Source: Thamnidium elegans
Taxonomy: Eukaryota > Mucoromycota > Mucoromycetes > Mucorales > Mucoraceae
Length of the DNA stretch: 64,000 nucleotides
Direction of reading: 5' to 3'
Assembly (NCBI GenBank): GCA_025201345.1
Contig: JAIXMG010000010.1
Coordinates: 496,001 to 560,000 of the forward strand
In this document: piece after piece, positions 11,793 to 22,036 of the stretch
Position numbering within the stretch: position 1 is the first letter of the stretch
Layout: every line of letters begins with the position of its first letter
Notes under the pieces: generated by a model
Told to the model about the DNA's origin: nothing
The model's database searches: none
Seen by the model: only the letters and a program-made list of their open reading frames with translations
Made by a program: the position numbers and the translations under genes

Positions 11793-13549
11793 TTACATGA
11801 TCAAAGGTTCATCACTATTAGAAAGACGATTCAAATGAAGATATGCATCTGTTCCGTATCTATATACATATATATATATATAAGTACGTGTTATATTTTA
11901 TATATATATTACAAGTATATTTACCCTTCCATTGATATAAGTTTTAAATCACCACCAAAATACCTTGCATACTAATATAAATAAAAGATGAGATAATAGG
12001 GTCAATATTATGTCGTTTCAGTTGTGCTTACTAGTCTTGAGATTGGTAAACCATAACCAAAACCAGCCATGGGAGCCTTGAATTCAGACTTGTTAAATTC
12101 AGGTTCTAATTCTTGAGCTTGAGCAGTTGTATACTGATAAATAAAAAATAAAAAAATTATGTATTAGCAACAAAAATACATATATGTGTAATTATTATGA
12201 CAGACTTACCATATAAGTCCAAACGACAGGGATACCAGATCTAGGTAACCCACCACCCTCATCCGAAATTTTAATTGTGATATCTTCTTTACCGTGAGCA
12301 ATGACTAATTTGATTGGAGGATAATCATCTTCATAGTCAGGACCAAACCTCTCGACAACAGCACGAAGCGAGTTCTTTAGCAACTCAAATACCATATGAT
12401 TCAAATGAGACGGGACGTACATAAACTCTATATCACCGGGACAAAACATCTGAACTTCAGGAGCCTTGAATAACCCGTAATAATCCTCACAAATAAATCG
12501 AGCATTTGCAATAGCGTCCTGAGCTATATCTTTTATATTTGTTCTGGTACATATAACACCTACATAATTTCGCATAAAAGGGCCACGGTACAAAGCTGAA
12601 TGTTGACCGATCAACATTCGTATACCGATTCTCGACATGTAAAATCGATCTAAAAATTGTTGAACGTCCGCATCAATCATGCTGGATTTTCGGTGCTGCT
12701 TATATTCCATGATGCCTTGGGCCATTGTTGTAACAACTGGATCATGTCTCCTTTTTACTCCTTCAATGGTTTTGACGAAGGATTCTGTGTAGGATAAAAT
12801 AGGTGGTGTACATTCAATATTTTCATAGTTATTGAAATATCTAGTATTATATGGTAAATAAATATTTTCACATGCTTTTTTTTAGGTTTTATATACCTGT
12901 GACCTATTGGTACACTCTGGTGATAATTTTTAGACGGTTTTACTTGAGGAACAGCCAAGTTGGGAGTGCTTTGTGGGAATGACTTTGGGCTCTTTGTTTG
13001 GTTTCTAAAAGACGATTTCATTTCTGTACTTAATATTGGCGAAGGTAATTCTATTAATTCCTACAGTAATAATACGTGTCAACATATAATAAAACTTTTT
13101 TTATTTTATTTTTTTCTAAACACTTATTTACCTGAAATGATTGTGCATACCAATTCTTTACTTTAATAATAGACGGCATATCACCAAGACTTCTTGGTAA
13201 TTCATCCAATTCTTTAACACGGTGAGCAAGTCGAATAGGTAACTCCTCTGGATTTTATTTATTTAGCAACAAAGTTTTTTTTTTTTTTTGTATGTGTGTT
13301 TGTGTGGGGATTTACTATGTTACGTATTTCTTACCGTGTAAAAATTGACTTGCTTTAAAGAACGTAGCTGGTGAGGGTTTTTGTCCTTTATTATTATTAT
13401 TATTTTAAGTAAGTATACGCTTTCTTATTATTGCAAAGAAAAAGAGTCATCTTACCAAACATGACCATTTGTCTTAGTGAAACACCAGTTTGAGGGAATC
13501 GAGCAAAGTGTTTAATCTTTTCATATAACTGAGGATTTAACTTGAACAT
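11793..13549 (-). CDS. Mitochondrial pyruvate / branched-chain dehydrogenase kinase
   Basis: GHKL-type mitochondrial protein kinase that would inhibit the pyruvate (or branched-chain ketoacid) dehydrogenase E1 subunit. Start at 13549 (MFKLNPQLYEKI). The N-terminal four-helix part contains ASQFL and ELPIRLAHRVKELDELP. It is followed by TMAQGIMEYK and FLDRFYMSRIGIRMLIGQH, the N-box FELLKNSLRAVVE, the G1 box SDEGGGLP and the G2 box [20 protein letters not shown]; the last exon ends YGTDAYLHLNRL..LIM with TAA at 11793. About 8-9 exons, roughly 430 aa. Between QSFQ and the PILSYTESFVKTI segment there is a Ser/Lys/Pro-rich insert of about 40 residues that is absent from mammalian PDKs. PDK and BCKDK cannot be separated by eye; the PDK-like G2 region favours PDK. 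Confidence 0.92.
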
Positions 13550-13700
13550 GGTACAAAATATTAAAAGAAGAAGCAAAAAAAAAGCAAAAAAAAAAAAAAA
13601 GCAAAATATAAAAAAAGAACGTAAAAGGAACCCCGACAACAATATTTTTCCCCACACTGAATTTCCCTGTTTCAAAAAATATATCGTATCATTTTATTTT

Positions 13701-15096
13701 TTATTTTTTTCCAACACATTTTGAGAAAGACCATATTGCATCAGGTTGCTTTTGTAACTCTTTATATAACTTGTCCAAGAATAGAGGAAAAGTCTCAAAA
13801 GTACAATTTAAAGGTTCTTGAATCAGGTTTTGTGCTGTTTTAAATATACTAAATACATCCCATAAAAACTCTTTACTTAGCGGATCACTCTTGCCTATTG
13901 TAAATAATTTATATTAGTAAAATTGATTACACTTGTATTTTTTGAAGATTTTTTACCCAGGTAGACATCTTTATTCTCAAAGTAAATCAGTTCCAAATTT
14001 TGTTCTTTTATTAATTGATCCAATTTGAACGCAATATAAGGGTCTTGTCCAATATTTTCAATAGTCTCTTTAACTGTATACATTTATTAATATCTACACT
14101 TATATCATTGTCTAAAATAGTGAAACTTACATATTCTACCAGCATATCGAATAAAATCATTTCCTCTTTCCTATTATATACATTAATTCATCTTGAATAC
14201 TATTACTACTACTAGTGTATATATAAAAACTGTACCAGCATTCCGCATTCAACCATTTGAAGAAATCCTCCAGGTTTTAATATTCGATATGCTTCTTTTA
14301 TCAATATAGGCCATTCATCTCTCTTTAATGCAATAATAAATAATCGCGCATTCACTATATCAAATGAATTATCGGCAAATGGTAATCTTTCTAAAACGTT
14401 TCCCACTTGGAAACTAACATTAGGTGGTCGAATATTGGTTGGAAATACGTCACACATGTCTACTCCAATAAATTCAACCGAAGGGTATTCTGTTGCTACA
14501 TCCTAAAATTATGATATTAATATGAAGTATGCAGAAGTAAAAAAAAAAAAGAAGCTACTGTACCATTATCCAGGTACCAGGTCCACAACCCAAATCTAGC
14601 ACACTTGTTGATCCACATTCCATATTTACTTCTTTTAAAATACTGGGCTGAATATTTCTATATAATTTTAAAAGTTAATATTAAAAAAGAAAACAATAGT
14701 AACGTTTTTTGTTTACCCTCCAAAAAAGGTTTTTAATGCAAAGTGTTGCTATGGTAAGAAATAAACATTAAAAAAAAATTAATTGATAGCTTTTTTTTTT
14801 TTTTTTTTTTTTTTGCTTACACCAATAAGTCTATCCATTTCTTGATCGTCATTTGGAAACCAATAAGCTGAATTTTGAACATGATGAAATGTTCTGCCAC
14901 TATGAAGCATACTATCTGTAATTGACGACACGTTGCTAATATGTTCTATATCCTGCTTTTCTTCTATTGTTTGACAATTCGACGGTATCGTACTAGAATT
15001 ACTATCCATATTATATGTTTTTGATTTCGATGATTGTAATGAACTAGCAATACGCCTCTTTTTTTTAGCTGCCATTGTTGATACTTTAGTTCCCAT
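13701..15096 (-). CDS. SAM-dependent methyltransferase (class I, TAM-type)
   Basis: About seven exons from ATG 15096 (MGTKVSTMAAKKKRR) to TAA 13701, about 330 aa. A basic, Ser-rich N-terminus precedes the Rossmann fold. Motif I is VLDLGCGPGTW, the motif II acidic end is EFIGVDMCD, post-I is FADNSFDIVNARLFI, and motif III is EAYRILKPGGFLQMVE. A C-terminal helical part ends WSFSKCVGKK. The HHVQNSAYWFPNDDQEMDR segment before motif I is typical of fungal LaeA/UMTA-like methyltransferases, whose substrates are mostly unknown. It is probably cytosolic or nuclear. The 5' flank has A/T runs but no clear TATA element. Confidence 0.85.
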
Positions 15097-16302
15097 TTTT
15101 TTTTTAATATTATTATTGTGTGTACGAAAAAAAAAAAAAAAGAAAAAAAAAGAAAAGGATGGTGAAAAAAAAAGTATTAAAAATAAAAAGTGTGCTTTAT
15201 ATAAAAGAACATGGAGCAGTCGTGTAACAGATCCAATCTTGGTTAGAGAGGAAGGGTAGTTGTTCTATTGTCATACAATATAAATTTTTTTTTTTTATTC
15301 TTTTCACCGACTTTTTATTACTGTTGGTCCGGTTACCAATATCAATATACTCACTATTCGGATTTTAAAACTCTTTTGAACCAGTGCGAATTCTAAATAT
15401 AGGGTGTCCGCAATGCGCTCAGTTGGGAACGCTTTTCTAAAGCGGAAAACAAACTTCCAATGGGCGTTTTTTTTGGTTTGTCAATAAAAGGGCGTGTTTA
15501 ATATCTCAAAAGGTCGGAAAGAAAGTTTTTTTTTTCTTCTATTGCGGATCATAAGCTACCGATATATATATAAAAAAAAAAGTGATACCGTAGCACATTT
15601 TACCGGGCTTTGGTAATTATAATGTTCTTTATTTTTGGCCCAATTAGCATTCTTAATTCCGAAGAGCTTTATATTCTAATTTATCTATGCAAACATTGTC
15701 TATTCATCTGTACATATATTGATATGTACATAATCGCATTAGCAACCCCGAAATTTGTCAAGCAACGTCAAGAATATAATGCATAGAACTACAAAAAAAA
15801 AATTGATATGACGAACTGAGACCATTACTACTCACTTCCCTGCGCGCTTTTGCTTTATTTTTCTTTTTGTATGTTCCTATTTTCTCGAACAGTACTTATT
15901 TAGTTATTTAAAGCGGTACCAGTTTCCCCTTCTCTTTTTTGTACTTTAAACTCTCGTTTTTTTTTGATAGTGTACAAAAATATTCACATATATGTCGTGG
16001 CTGTGTAATCTTCTCGTAACGATAGAATACGCATACAACAATTGTCGCTCTTTCATTTAAACTTTGTTGCATTGAAAGTTAAGTACTTTTTTTTTGCATT
16101 GAGTTTCAAATCAAGTAAATCCTTTTTTTACAAAGTTTCTCTAGCTTATCACGTTTTTTTGTATATTCATCTATAATGGAATTTTATGTAAACCACGAGA
16201 ACAATTATGTGTAGTACTTGTATTCATCTAATATTTGTTTAAATTGAACCTTGTGATTACATTTGTTGCTGTCAAATTATCTTGATAGTGAAGGCGTTAG
16301 GG
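15097..16302. other. Intergenic, no gene seen
   Basis: About 1.2 kb of AT-rich DNA with pyrimidine runs, upstream of the methyltransferase. No coding exon could be supported. Confidence 0.6.
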
Positions 16303-16458
16303 TGTGTATTCTCCGCTTTTAGTTGTGAAACCAAGAAACTTGTCTGCGATCAAGTCTTACTGTCAGAAGACCTTGTTTGCGTACCCAATCATATTTACAT
16401 ATTTTGGGTAGATAACATATTTAAAATATTTTGTACTGTGGAACATATATTATCCTAA
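16303..16458 (+). pseudogene. Isolated coding-like segment beside the palindrome
   Basis: An open stretch of 51 codons (starting CVFSAFSCETKKLVC, later VCVPNHIYIFWVD, then TAA) has protein-like composition without a start codon. It could be the last exon of a decayed gene, with an acceptor such as the TAG at 16298-16300. No family is assigned. It lies about 200 bp outside the left arm of the inverted duplication. Confidence 0.3.
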
Positions 16459-16653
16459 TTGATGCAAGAAGAGAGTATTCATGCATGCAAACTTATTAAA
16501 AGAATTTTTATGATAATAAAAAAAAGGTAACTAGTGTTTTTTGTAAAGAGCGACAAGACGGAAATTTATTTTTTGGGACTAGAACAATTATAAATATTCG
16601 CTAATGCCACGAATCTTTTTTATCTTTTCTCTAGTATTGTTCTTTAAGCTTAC

Positions 16654-18293
16654 ACAGTCTGTCCGGAAAAAGTTATAAGGTTTTTGTCGGAATCTTTTTG
16701 AAAATTTGGCGCAGGCATAAACGCGTACCCATCTTTTTATTTCACCATTTACTACTTTGATAACAGCGCTCGAAAGCCCTAGTATCTTGAGAAGTAATGG
16801 CAATCTTAACAACATTATAAAATATGCCAATAGTTACTTATTCTCCCTATAATATACTAGTGTCTGATATTGAGTATTACATAATAGTATACGCTTGCCA
16901 TCTTTGTGATGCTTCAGAGTTTTCTAATGCTCGAAACTTGAGAGATCACTATGAAACTTTTGAGGGTATGTAAGAAGCTCGTAATTGAAGTACAACTTCA
17001 CTATAACAAACTTAATTCGCCAGGCAAAAAATATCCATCTACAAAGAGTAGAACTTATAATACACCAACGCAAGTAAAATATAACGGCATATAACTTTCT
17101 TTTCTGTCTAATATTTCATTCTGTAACAAAAAATATCTTTCTACCTCTGTTGCAAGAAAGAGGGTAAGTCCCTACAATTGAACAATTTTCTATTGTTATT
17201 TTTTCTGACACTCTTTCCCTGTTTATAGCAAAATGTAGTTAAAAATTATGGTTGCCCTAGCTGTTCTGATCATTATGATACCACCAATGAGCTCGGGAAT
17301 CATCTAGATGAAAAACACAGTGAGCATTGGAACGAAGCTTCTTGAATTTGTAAACAATAATAGTTTTTATTAGCACCCAAAGCAAGACCAGAAGTGGACA
17401 CTAGCTTTAAAAGTCTTAAGAACGAAAACAAATGGACTCTCTCAACTGGTACAGTGGTAGAAGACCAATTATATGAATTTGGCAAGCTTCAAATTAGAGA
17501 GCATCCTTCTCAGTCTTTCATCTTTGATGTCAACGATTCTGAACTGTATATCAAACATGGAACATTCACGAGTGGTGAGATTGAGGAAATAATGATTAAT
17601 TATAGCAACATATCATTACAACTGCCTGACGATTTTAAACAATATTTGAACAAATTTAACTGCAAATCAACAGTAGACATAAGAAAAGCATTGTTACAAA
17701 AAGAAAGCTGGGAAGACAGTTACCATCAAGATAAACATTTCGATTTAGACTGAATCAAACAATCGATACATACACTTTTACAAGAGTACGAACTTGATAG
17801 CTTTGCAAATGATCACTCCGAGAATTGGTATAATATACACACTTGTGGTGTATTATCGACAAATGTTTTGGAAATCTAAAAGGAATCGAAATTATAAGAT
17901 AAACACGTTTTCATGCATTCCTATTTAATCTTTTGTATTAATTGTCAAGCATTGTTAGAGGCGAGGGGGGCATCGGTGGCGTCTGCTGTAAGAAAAAACG
18001 CCAAAAGAACTTTAGAAGACGTATACAACTCAACTAGAAAAAATATGGGTCGACGATTTGATTTCCTAATAAGAGAAAATTACCCAAAAAGCACCATTAG
18101 TTTAGAGTATGGTGCGGCAGAGGTGGCTAAAAATTACGACTTAAACAGCAACAAAATGATAATCGAAAGAAATGCGAAGCTGCCAAGAGTCTTAAAAGAT
18201 ATGCTGGATATGCTTTTCCAAGAAAAGCAAGGTGATGCTAATAATTTATGTACGTTTGGTGTTCTATATTCCGGCAAGATTAGAAATTACTCT
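16654..18293 (+). repeat. Left arm of large inverted duplication
   Basis: About 1.64 kb that recurs inverted at 18394-20728. Outer homology begins at the shared ACAGTCTGTCCGG block. Inner homology fades after TAGAAATTAC at about 18290. Over the coding part the arms are essentially identical (119 of 119 residues in the main exon). The arms differ by a roughly 20-nt indel near 16735, a few base changes towards both ends, and the LTR found only in the right arm. Confidence 0.95.
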
Positions 18294-18323
18294 AGTGATG
18301 TATCCGTTTGGTCGATTGACTGA
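16824..18323 (+). pseudogene. C2H2 zinc-finger / lineage-specific family gene, broken (left copy)
   Basis: Exons: 16824-16965 (MPIVTYSPYNILV.., with CHLCDASEFSNARNLRDHYE), 17024-17073, 17229-17319 (a C2H2 finger CPSCSDHYDTTNELGNHLDEKH written as C-x2-C-x12-H-x4-H), and 17374-17753. The fourth ends at a TGA at 17751. The same frame stays open past this TGA for 41 codons (IKQSIHTLLQEYEL.., ENWYNIHTCG). A further exon beginning near 17949 follows (ARGASVASAVRKNAKR, MGRRFDFLI, LEYGAAEVAK, LPRVLKDMLDML). From memory, Mucorales proteins of this type have a Trp at the TGA position, so it is read as a nonsense mutation. The probable donor at the end of the last homologous exon is GGCAAG instead of GGTAAG. 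The function of the family is unknown. Confidence 0.7.
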
Positions 18324-18393
18324 AATAACTTGCATATATAGACCTTTGATTCAAGAACACAGAGCATATATCAGTCCATCATAAACAATATAT
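18294..18393. other. Spacer at the centre of the palindrome
   Basis: About 100 bp of single-copy AT-rich sequence separating the two arms. Transcription through both arms would make a long hairpin RNA with this as its loop. Confidence 0.8.
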
Positions 18394-19863
18394 AGGGTAG
18401 TTTCTAACCTTAACGGAATATAGAACACCAAACGTACATAAATTATTAGCATCACCTTGCTTTTCTTGGAAAAGCATATCCAGCATATCTTTTAAGACTC
18501 TTGGCAGCTTCGCATTTCTTTCGATTATCATTTTGTTGCTGTTTAAGTCGTAATTTTTAGCCACCTCTGCCGCACCATACTCTAAACTAATGGTGCTTTT
18601 TGGGTAATTTTCTCTTATTAGGAAATCAAATCGTCGACCCATATTTTTTCTAGTTGAGTTGTATACGTCTTCTAAAGTTCTTTTGGCGTTTTTTCTTACA
18701 GCAGACGCCACCGATGCCCCCCTCGCCTCTAACAATGCTTGACAATTAATACAAAAGATTAAATAGGAATGCATGAAAACGTGTTTATCTTATAATTTCG
18801 ATTCCTTTTAGATTTCCAAAACATTTGTCGATAATACACCACAAGTGTGTATATTATACCAATTCTCGGAGTGATCATTTGCAAAGCTATCAAGTTCGTA
18901 CTCTTGTAAAAGTGTATGTATCGATTGTTTGATTCAGTCTAAATCGAAATGTTTATCTTGATGGTAACTGTCTTCCCAGCTTTCTTTTTGTAACAATGCT
19001 TTTCTTATGTCTACTGTTGATTTGCAGTTAAATTTGTTCAAATATTGTTTAAAATCGTCAGGCAGTTGTAATGATATGTTGCTATAATTAATCATTATTT
19101 CCTCAATCTCACCACTCGTGAATGTTCCATGTTTGATATACAGTTCAGAATCGTTGACATCAAAGATGAAAGACTGAGAAGGATGCTCTCTAATTTGAAG
19201 CTTGCCAAATTCATATAATTGGTCTTCTACCACTGTACCAGTTGAGAGAGTCCATTTGTTTTCGTTCTTAAGACTTTTAAAGCTAGTGTCCACTTCTGGT
19301 CTTGCTTTGGGTGCTAATAAAAACTATTATTGTTTACAAATTCAAGAAGCTTCGTTCCAATGCTCACTGTGTTTTTCATCTAGATGATTCCCGAGCTCAT
19401 TGGTGGTATCATAATGATCAGAACAGCTAGGGCAACCATAATTTTTAACTACATTTTGCTATAAACAGGGAAAGAGTGTCAGAAAAAATAACAATAGAAA
19501 ATTGTTCAATTGTAGGGACTTACCCTCTTTCTTGCAACAGAGGTAGAAAGATATTTTTTGTTACAGAATGAAATATTAGACAGAAAAGAAAGTTATATGC
19601 CGTTATATTTTACTTGCGTTGGTGTATTATAAGTTCTACTCTTTGTAGATGGATATTTTTTGCCTGGCGAATTAAGTTTGTTATAGTGAAGTTGTACTTC
19701 AATTACGAGCTTCTTACATACCCTCAAAAGTTTCATAGTGATCTCTCAAGTTTCGAGCATTAGAAAACTCTGAAGCATCACAAAGATGGCAAGCGTATAC
19801 TATTATGTAATACTCAATATCAGACACTAGTATATTATAGGGAGAATAAGTAACTATTGGCAT
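18379..19863 (-). pseudogene. C2H2 zinc-finger / lineage-specific family gene, broken (right copy)
   Basis: Mirror copy of the gene at 16824-18323, starting at ATG 19863. The same exons are present: main exon 18934-19313 and C-terminal exon to about 18394. The same TGA terminates the main exon at 18934, so that mutation precedes the duplication or was spread by gene conversion. At the inner end the donor reads GTTAAG here and GGCAAG in the left copy, so the copies have diverged only near the spacer. Transcription of both genes would run towards the spacer. Confidence 0.7.
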
Positions 19864-20728
19864 ATTTTATAATGTTGTTAAGATTGCCATTACTTCTCAA
19901 GATACTAGGGCTTTCGAGCGCTGTTATCAAAGTAGTAAATGGTGAAATAAAAAGATTTTTAAAGCAGAAAAAAAAATGGGTACGTGTGTTTAGAACGGGG
20001 ATAATAAAGGTAATAAAATATAAGATAAAAGGTAAGGTAAAGAAGGGAAGACAAATACAAGTATTGTGAAAACTTTGTATAGGGGTTTTATTCAAGAAAA
20101 AGACAAAGATGATTAAACTAAAGTTCAACCTATATTTATAGTATTTTGGTAACGATAATTATAACATGGGTATCATTGATATATCATTGACATATCTAGT
20201 AAAGACAAGGATATAAATCATAATGGAAAGTTCCTGATATCAATTACATTATATTATTCGTTACTGAATTATTCTATTGATTTCGATCAAGATATTCTTT
20301 TTTCTAGAAAGATTTCCTGATCATATTATTAGATCAGTGTGAGACAGGATAAAGGATTACTCTTGATAGCTGAGATAGATATGTAACCATTGGATTAAGT
20401 TTCACTTGATATAGAATTATTATATTCATGCAAGGTAAGATATACTCTTGTCATGTTAAACTATTAATAAGATAATGATAAATGATAATGATAATAAACA
20501 TATACTGCTTACAACTGTAATATTAAATCTTGGTGAAGTAATGTGGGACAATCATGCTAGTCTTATTTACAAGTATTTACATAAAGATATATGTATGAAT
20601 AAATAAAGATATATATTTGGTATTATATAATGATATAAGTGACTATGGTATAAGCATCCTCAACAACGTGTTTATGCCTGCACCAAATTTTCAACAAAAA
20701 CCTTATAACTTTTTCCGGACAGACTGTA
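18394..20728 (-). repeat. Right arm of large inverted duplication
   Basis: Reverse complement of the left arm, 2,335 bp long because of a 679-bp solo LTR plus its target duplication at 19987-20670 and a short insertion near 19963. The outer end at about 20728 coincides with the CGGACAGACTGT block. Confidence 0.95.
19987..20665. mobile_element. Solo LTR of a retrotransposon
   Basis: 679 bp beginning TGTTTAG and ending CTCAACA, so termini TG..CA with short inverted ends. It is flanked on both sides by ACGTG, a 5-bp target-site duplication (19982-19986 and 20666-20670). The left arm of the palindrome preserves the empty site as a single ACGCG. No internal coding region, primer-binding site or second LTR is present, so it looks like the product of LTR-LTR recombination. 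Confidence 0.85.
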
Positions 20729-21232
20729 TTAATTTTCGAAACTTTTTTTTTGTGCAAGCATGGTGAAGTGAAAACTTTGTTACGTAAGCAAACTGCAAAA
20801 TAAACAACTGCGATTACTGCTCCGCTCATTCTGTTTTTCTCCCCCTTTACTACCGTAAATCCGTTTTCTAAACAAGAAAATGCTTTATATCAAAGTAGTA
20901 GTATACGGAATTAGTACTAAAAGGCAAAGTAATATAAGAAAGAACGAATAAGGTATTGCAAAGGAAATAATTGGTTTAGGCATGACATGTTTTTTTTTAC
21001 CACGCTAGGACTGCGAACTTTTGGTGAATAATCACAGTTTAAATTTTATGATTCGGATTTCAGTACTGCGCGCAAATGCTTTGACTCCCTTTTCTTATTT
21101 AACAAATCGTGTACGCTGTAAACTTCATTTACAAAAAGTATATTTTTTTTCTCGGAGATCTTTATATCTTCCACGTACAAAAAAAAAGGGGGGGGGGCTC
21201 TTCAGGATGTATCCCGGAAGACTTTTCCCTTG

Positions 21233-21270
<38 letters not shown>

Positions 21271-21841
21271 ATATAAAAGAAAAAAAGGCTCAATGGGAAA
21301 TTATTGACGTATCTCAATTGATTTTTGAAAAGGCAATACACTAGAAAAGTTATCTCTAATTTAAATGAGGTCATACCCGCTCATATTAAATGTATACAAA
21401 AAATCGTTACTATAGTGAAATCAACACGTTATATGTGTCCTATTAAATATATATGTCGAAAGGTACGAATCTGATATCATGAAAAAAAAAATATATATAT
21501 GTGTTACATAGCTCCAACACACTGGTGTAACTCGTTTTTTTTTTTTTTTTTTCATAAAACCTCATTTTATACTCCCTTTCAAAAAAAAAAATAATATTAT
21601 GCTTTGATTAAAAAAGAAAATATAATTAATAGACTAACAACGATTTGTAAATTTGCGAATGTACTTAAAGAATGCCCATAGAACCTTTTATGGTTTCTAA
21701 TTCAGTCTGAAACAATGTAAATCGAAGATTATATATTCAATTATTGAAATTTATAACTGATAGACATTTGTTCGACCTAACTCGTAATAACAAGCTATTC
21801 TCCAAAACAATTTTGGTCGCGATAATCCCGAAAATGCACCC
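20729..21841. other. Intergenic, homopolymer-rich
   Basis: Contains a G-run at about 21189-21197 and an A-run of about 34 nt at 21235-21268, otherwise AT-rich. No gene could be supported. Confidence 0.55.
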
Positions 21842-22036
21842 TTACGCCATAAGCCGGTTATCGCCTTCTAAATCATTTATGTCTTGAGGATCAAATATTC
21901 TTTGTCTATAATTCAATTGACAATAATCTCTACAAGTTCTTTTTTTTTTTTCAATGGACACTATTTCTGTTAGGGAGGCATTTTCTTTTTTGTCCTCGCA
22001 TAAAAACACATATTCTTCCATAGCTTCATATGTCAT
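21842..22036 (-). CDS. Short hypothetical ORF, possibly an exon of a decayed gene
   Basis: 64-codon frame (MTYEAMEEYVFLCEDKK.., CRDYCQLNYRQR, FDPQDINDLEGDNR) with protein-like composition. After its TAA the same frame stays open for a further 34 codons (GCIFGIIATKIVLENS..). It may be a small gene or part of a broken larger one. No homologous family recognised. Confidence 0.3.
   Translation of the reverse strand: MTYEAMEEYVFLCEDKKENASLTEIVSIEKKKRTCRDYCQLNYRQRIFDPQDINDLEGDNRLMA

Noticed and set aside
11676..11975. 99-codon plus frame over a CT microsatellite
   Set aside because: Simple-repeat translation overlapping the last exons of the dehydrogenase kinase on the other strand.
16588..20069. 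Two short frames beginning MAYFIMLLRLPLL
   Set aside because: They are antisense to the first exon region of the palindrome gene copies and read into different flanks; no evidence of expression.
19987..20665. Full-length LTR retrotransposon
   Set aside because: No gag/pol coding sequence and no second LTR between the target duplications; it is a solo LTR.
16654..20728. Palindrome as a fold-back assembly artefact
   Set aside because: Arm-specific LTR with target duplication, arm-specific indel and inner-end differences are hard to produce by artefact; long-read confirmation is still the decisive test.
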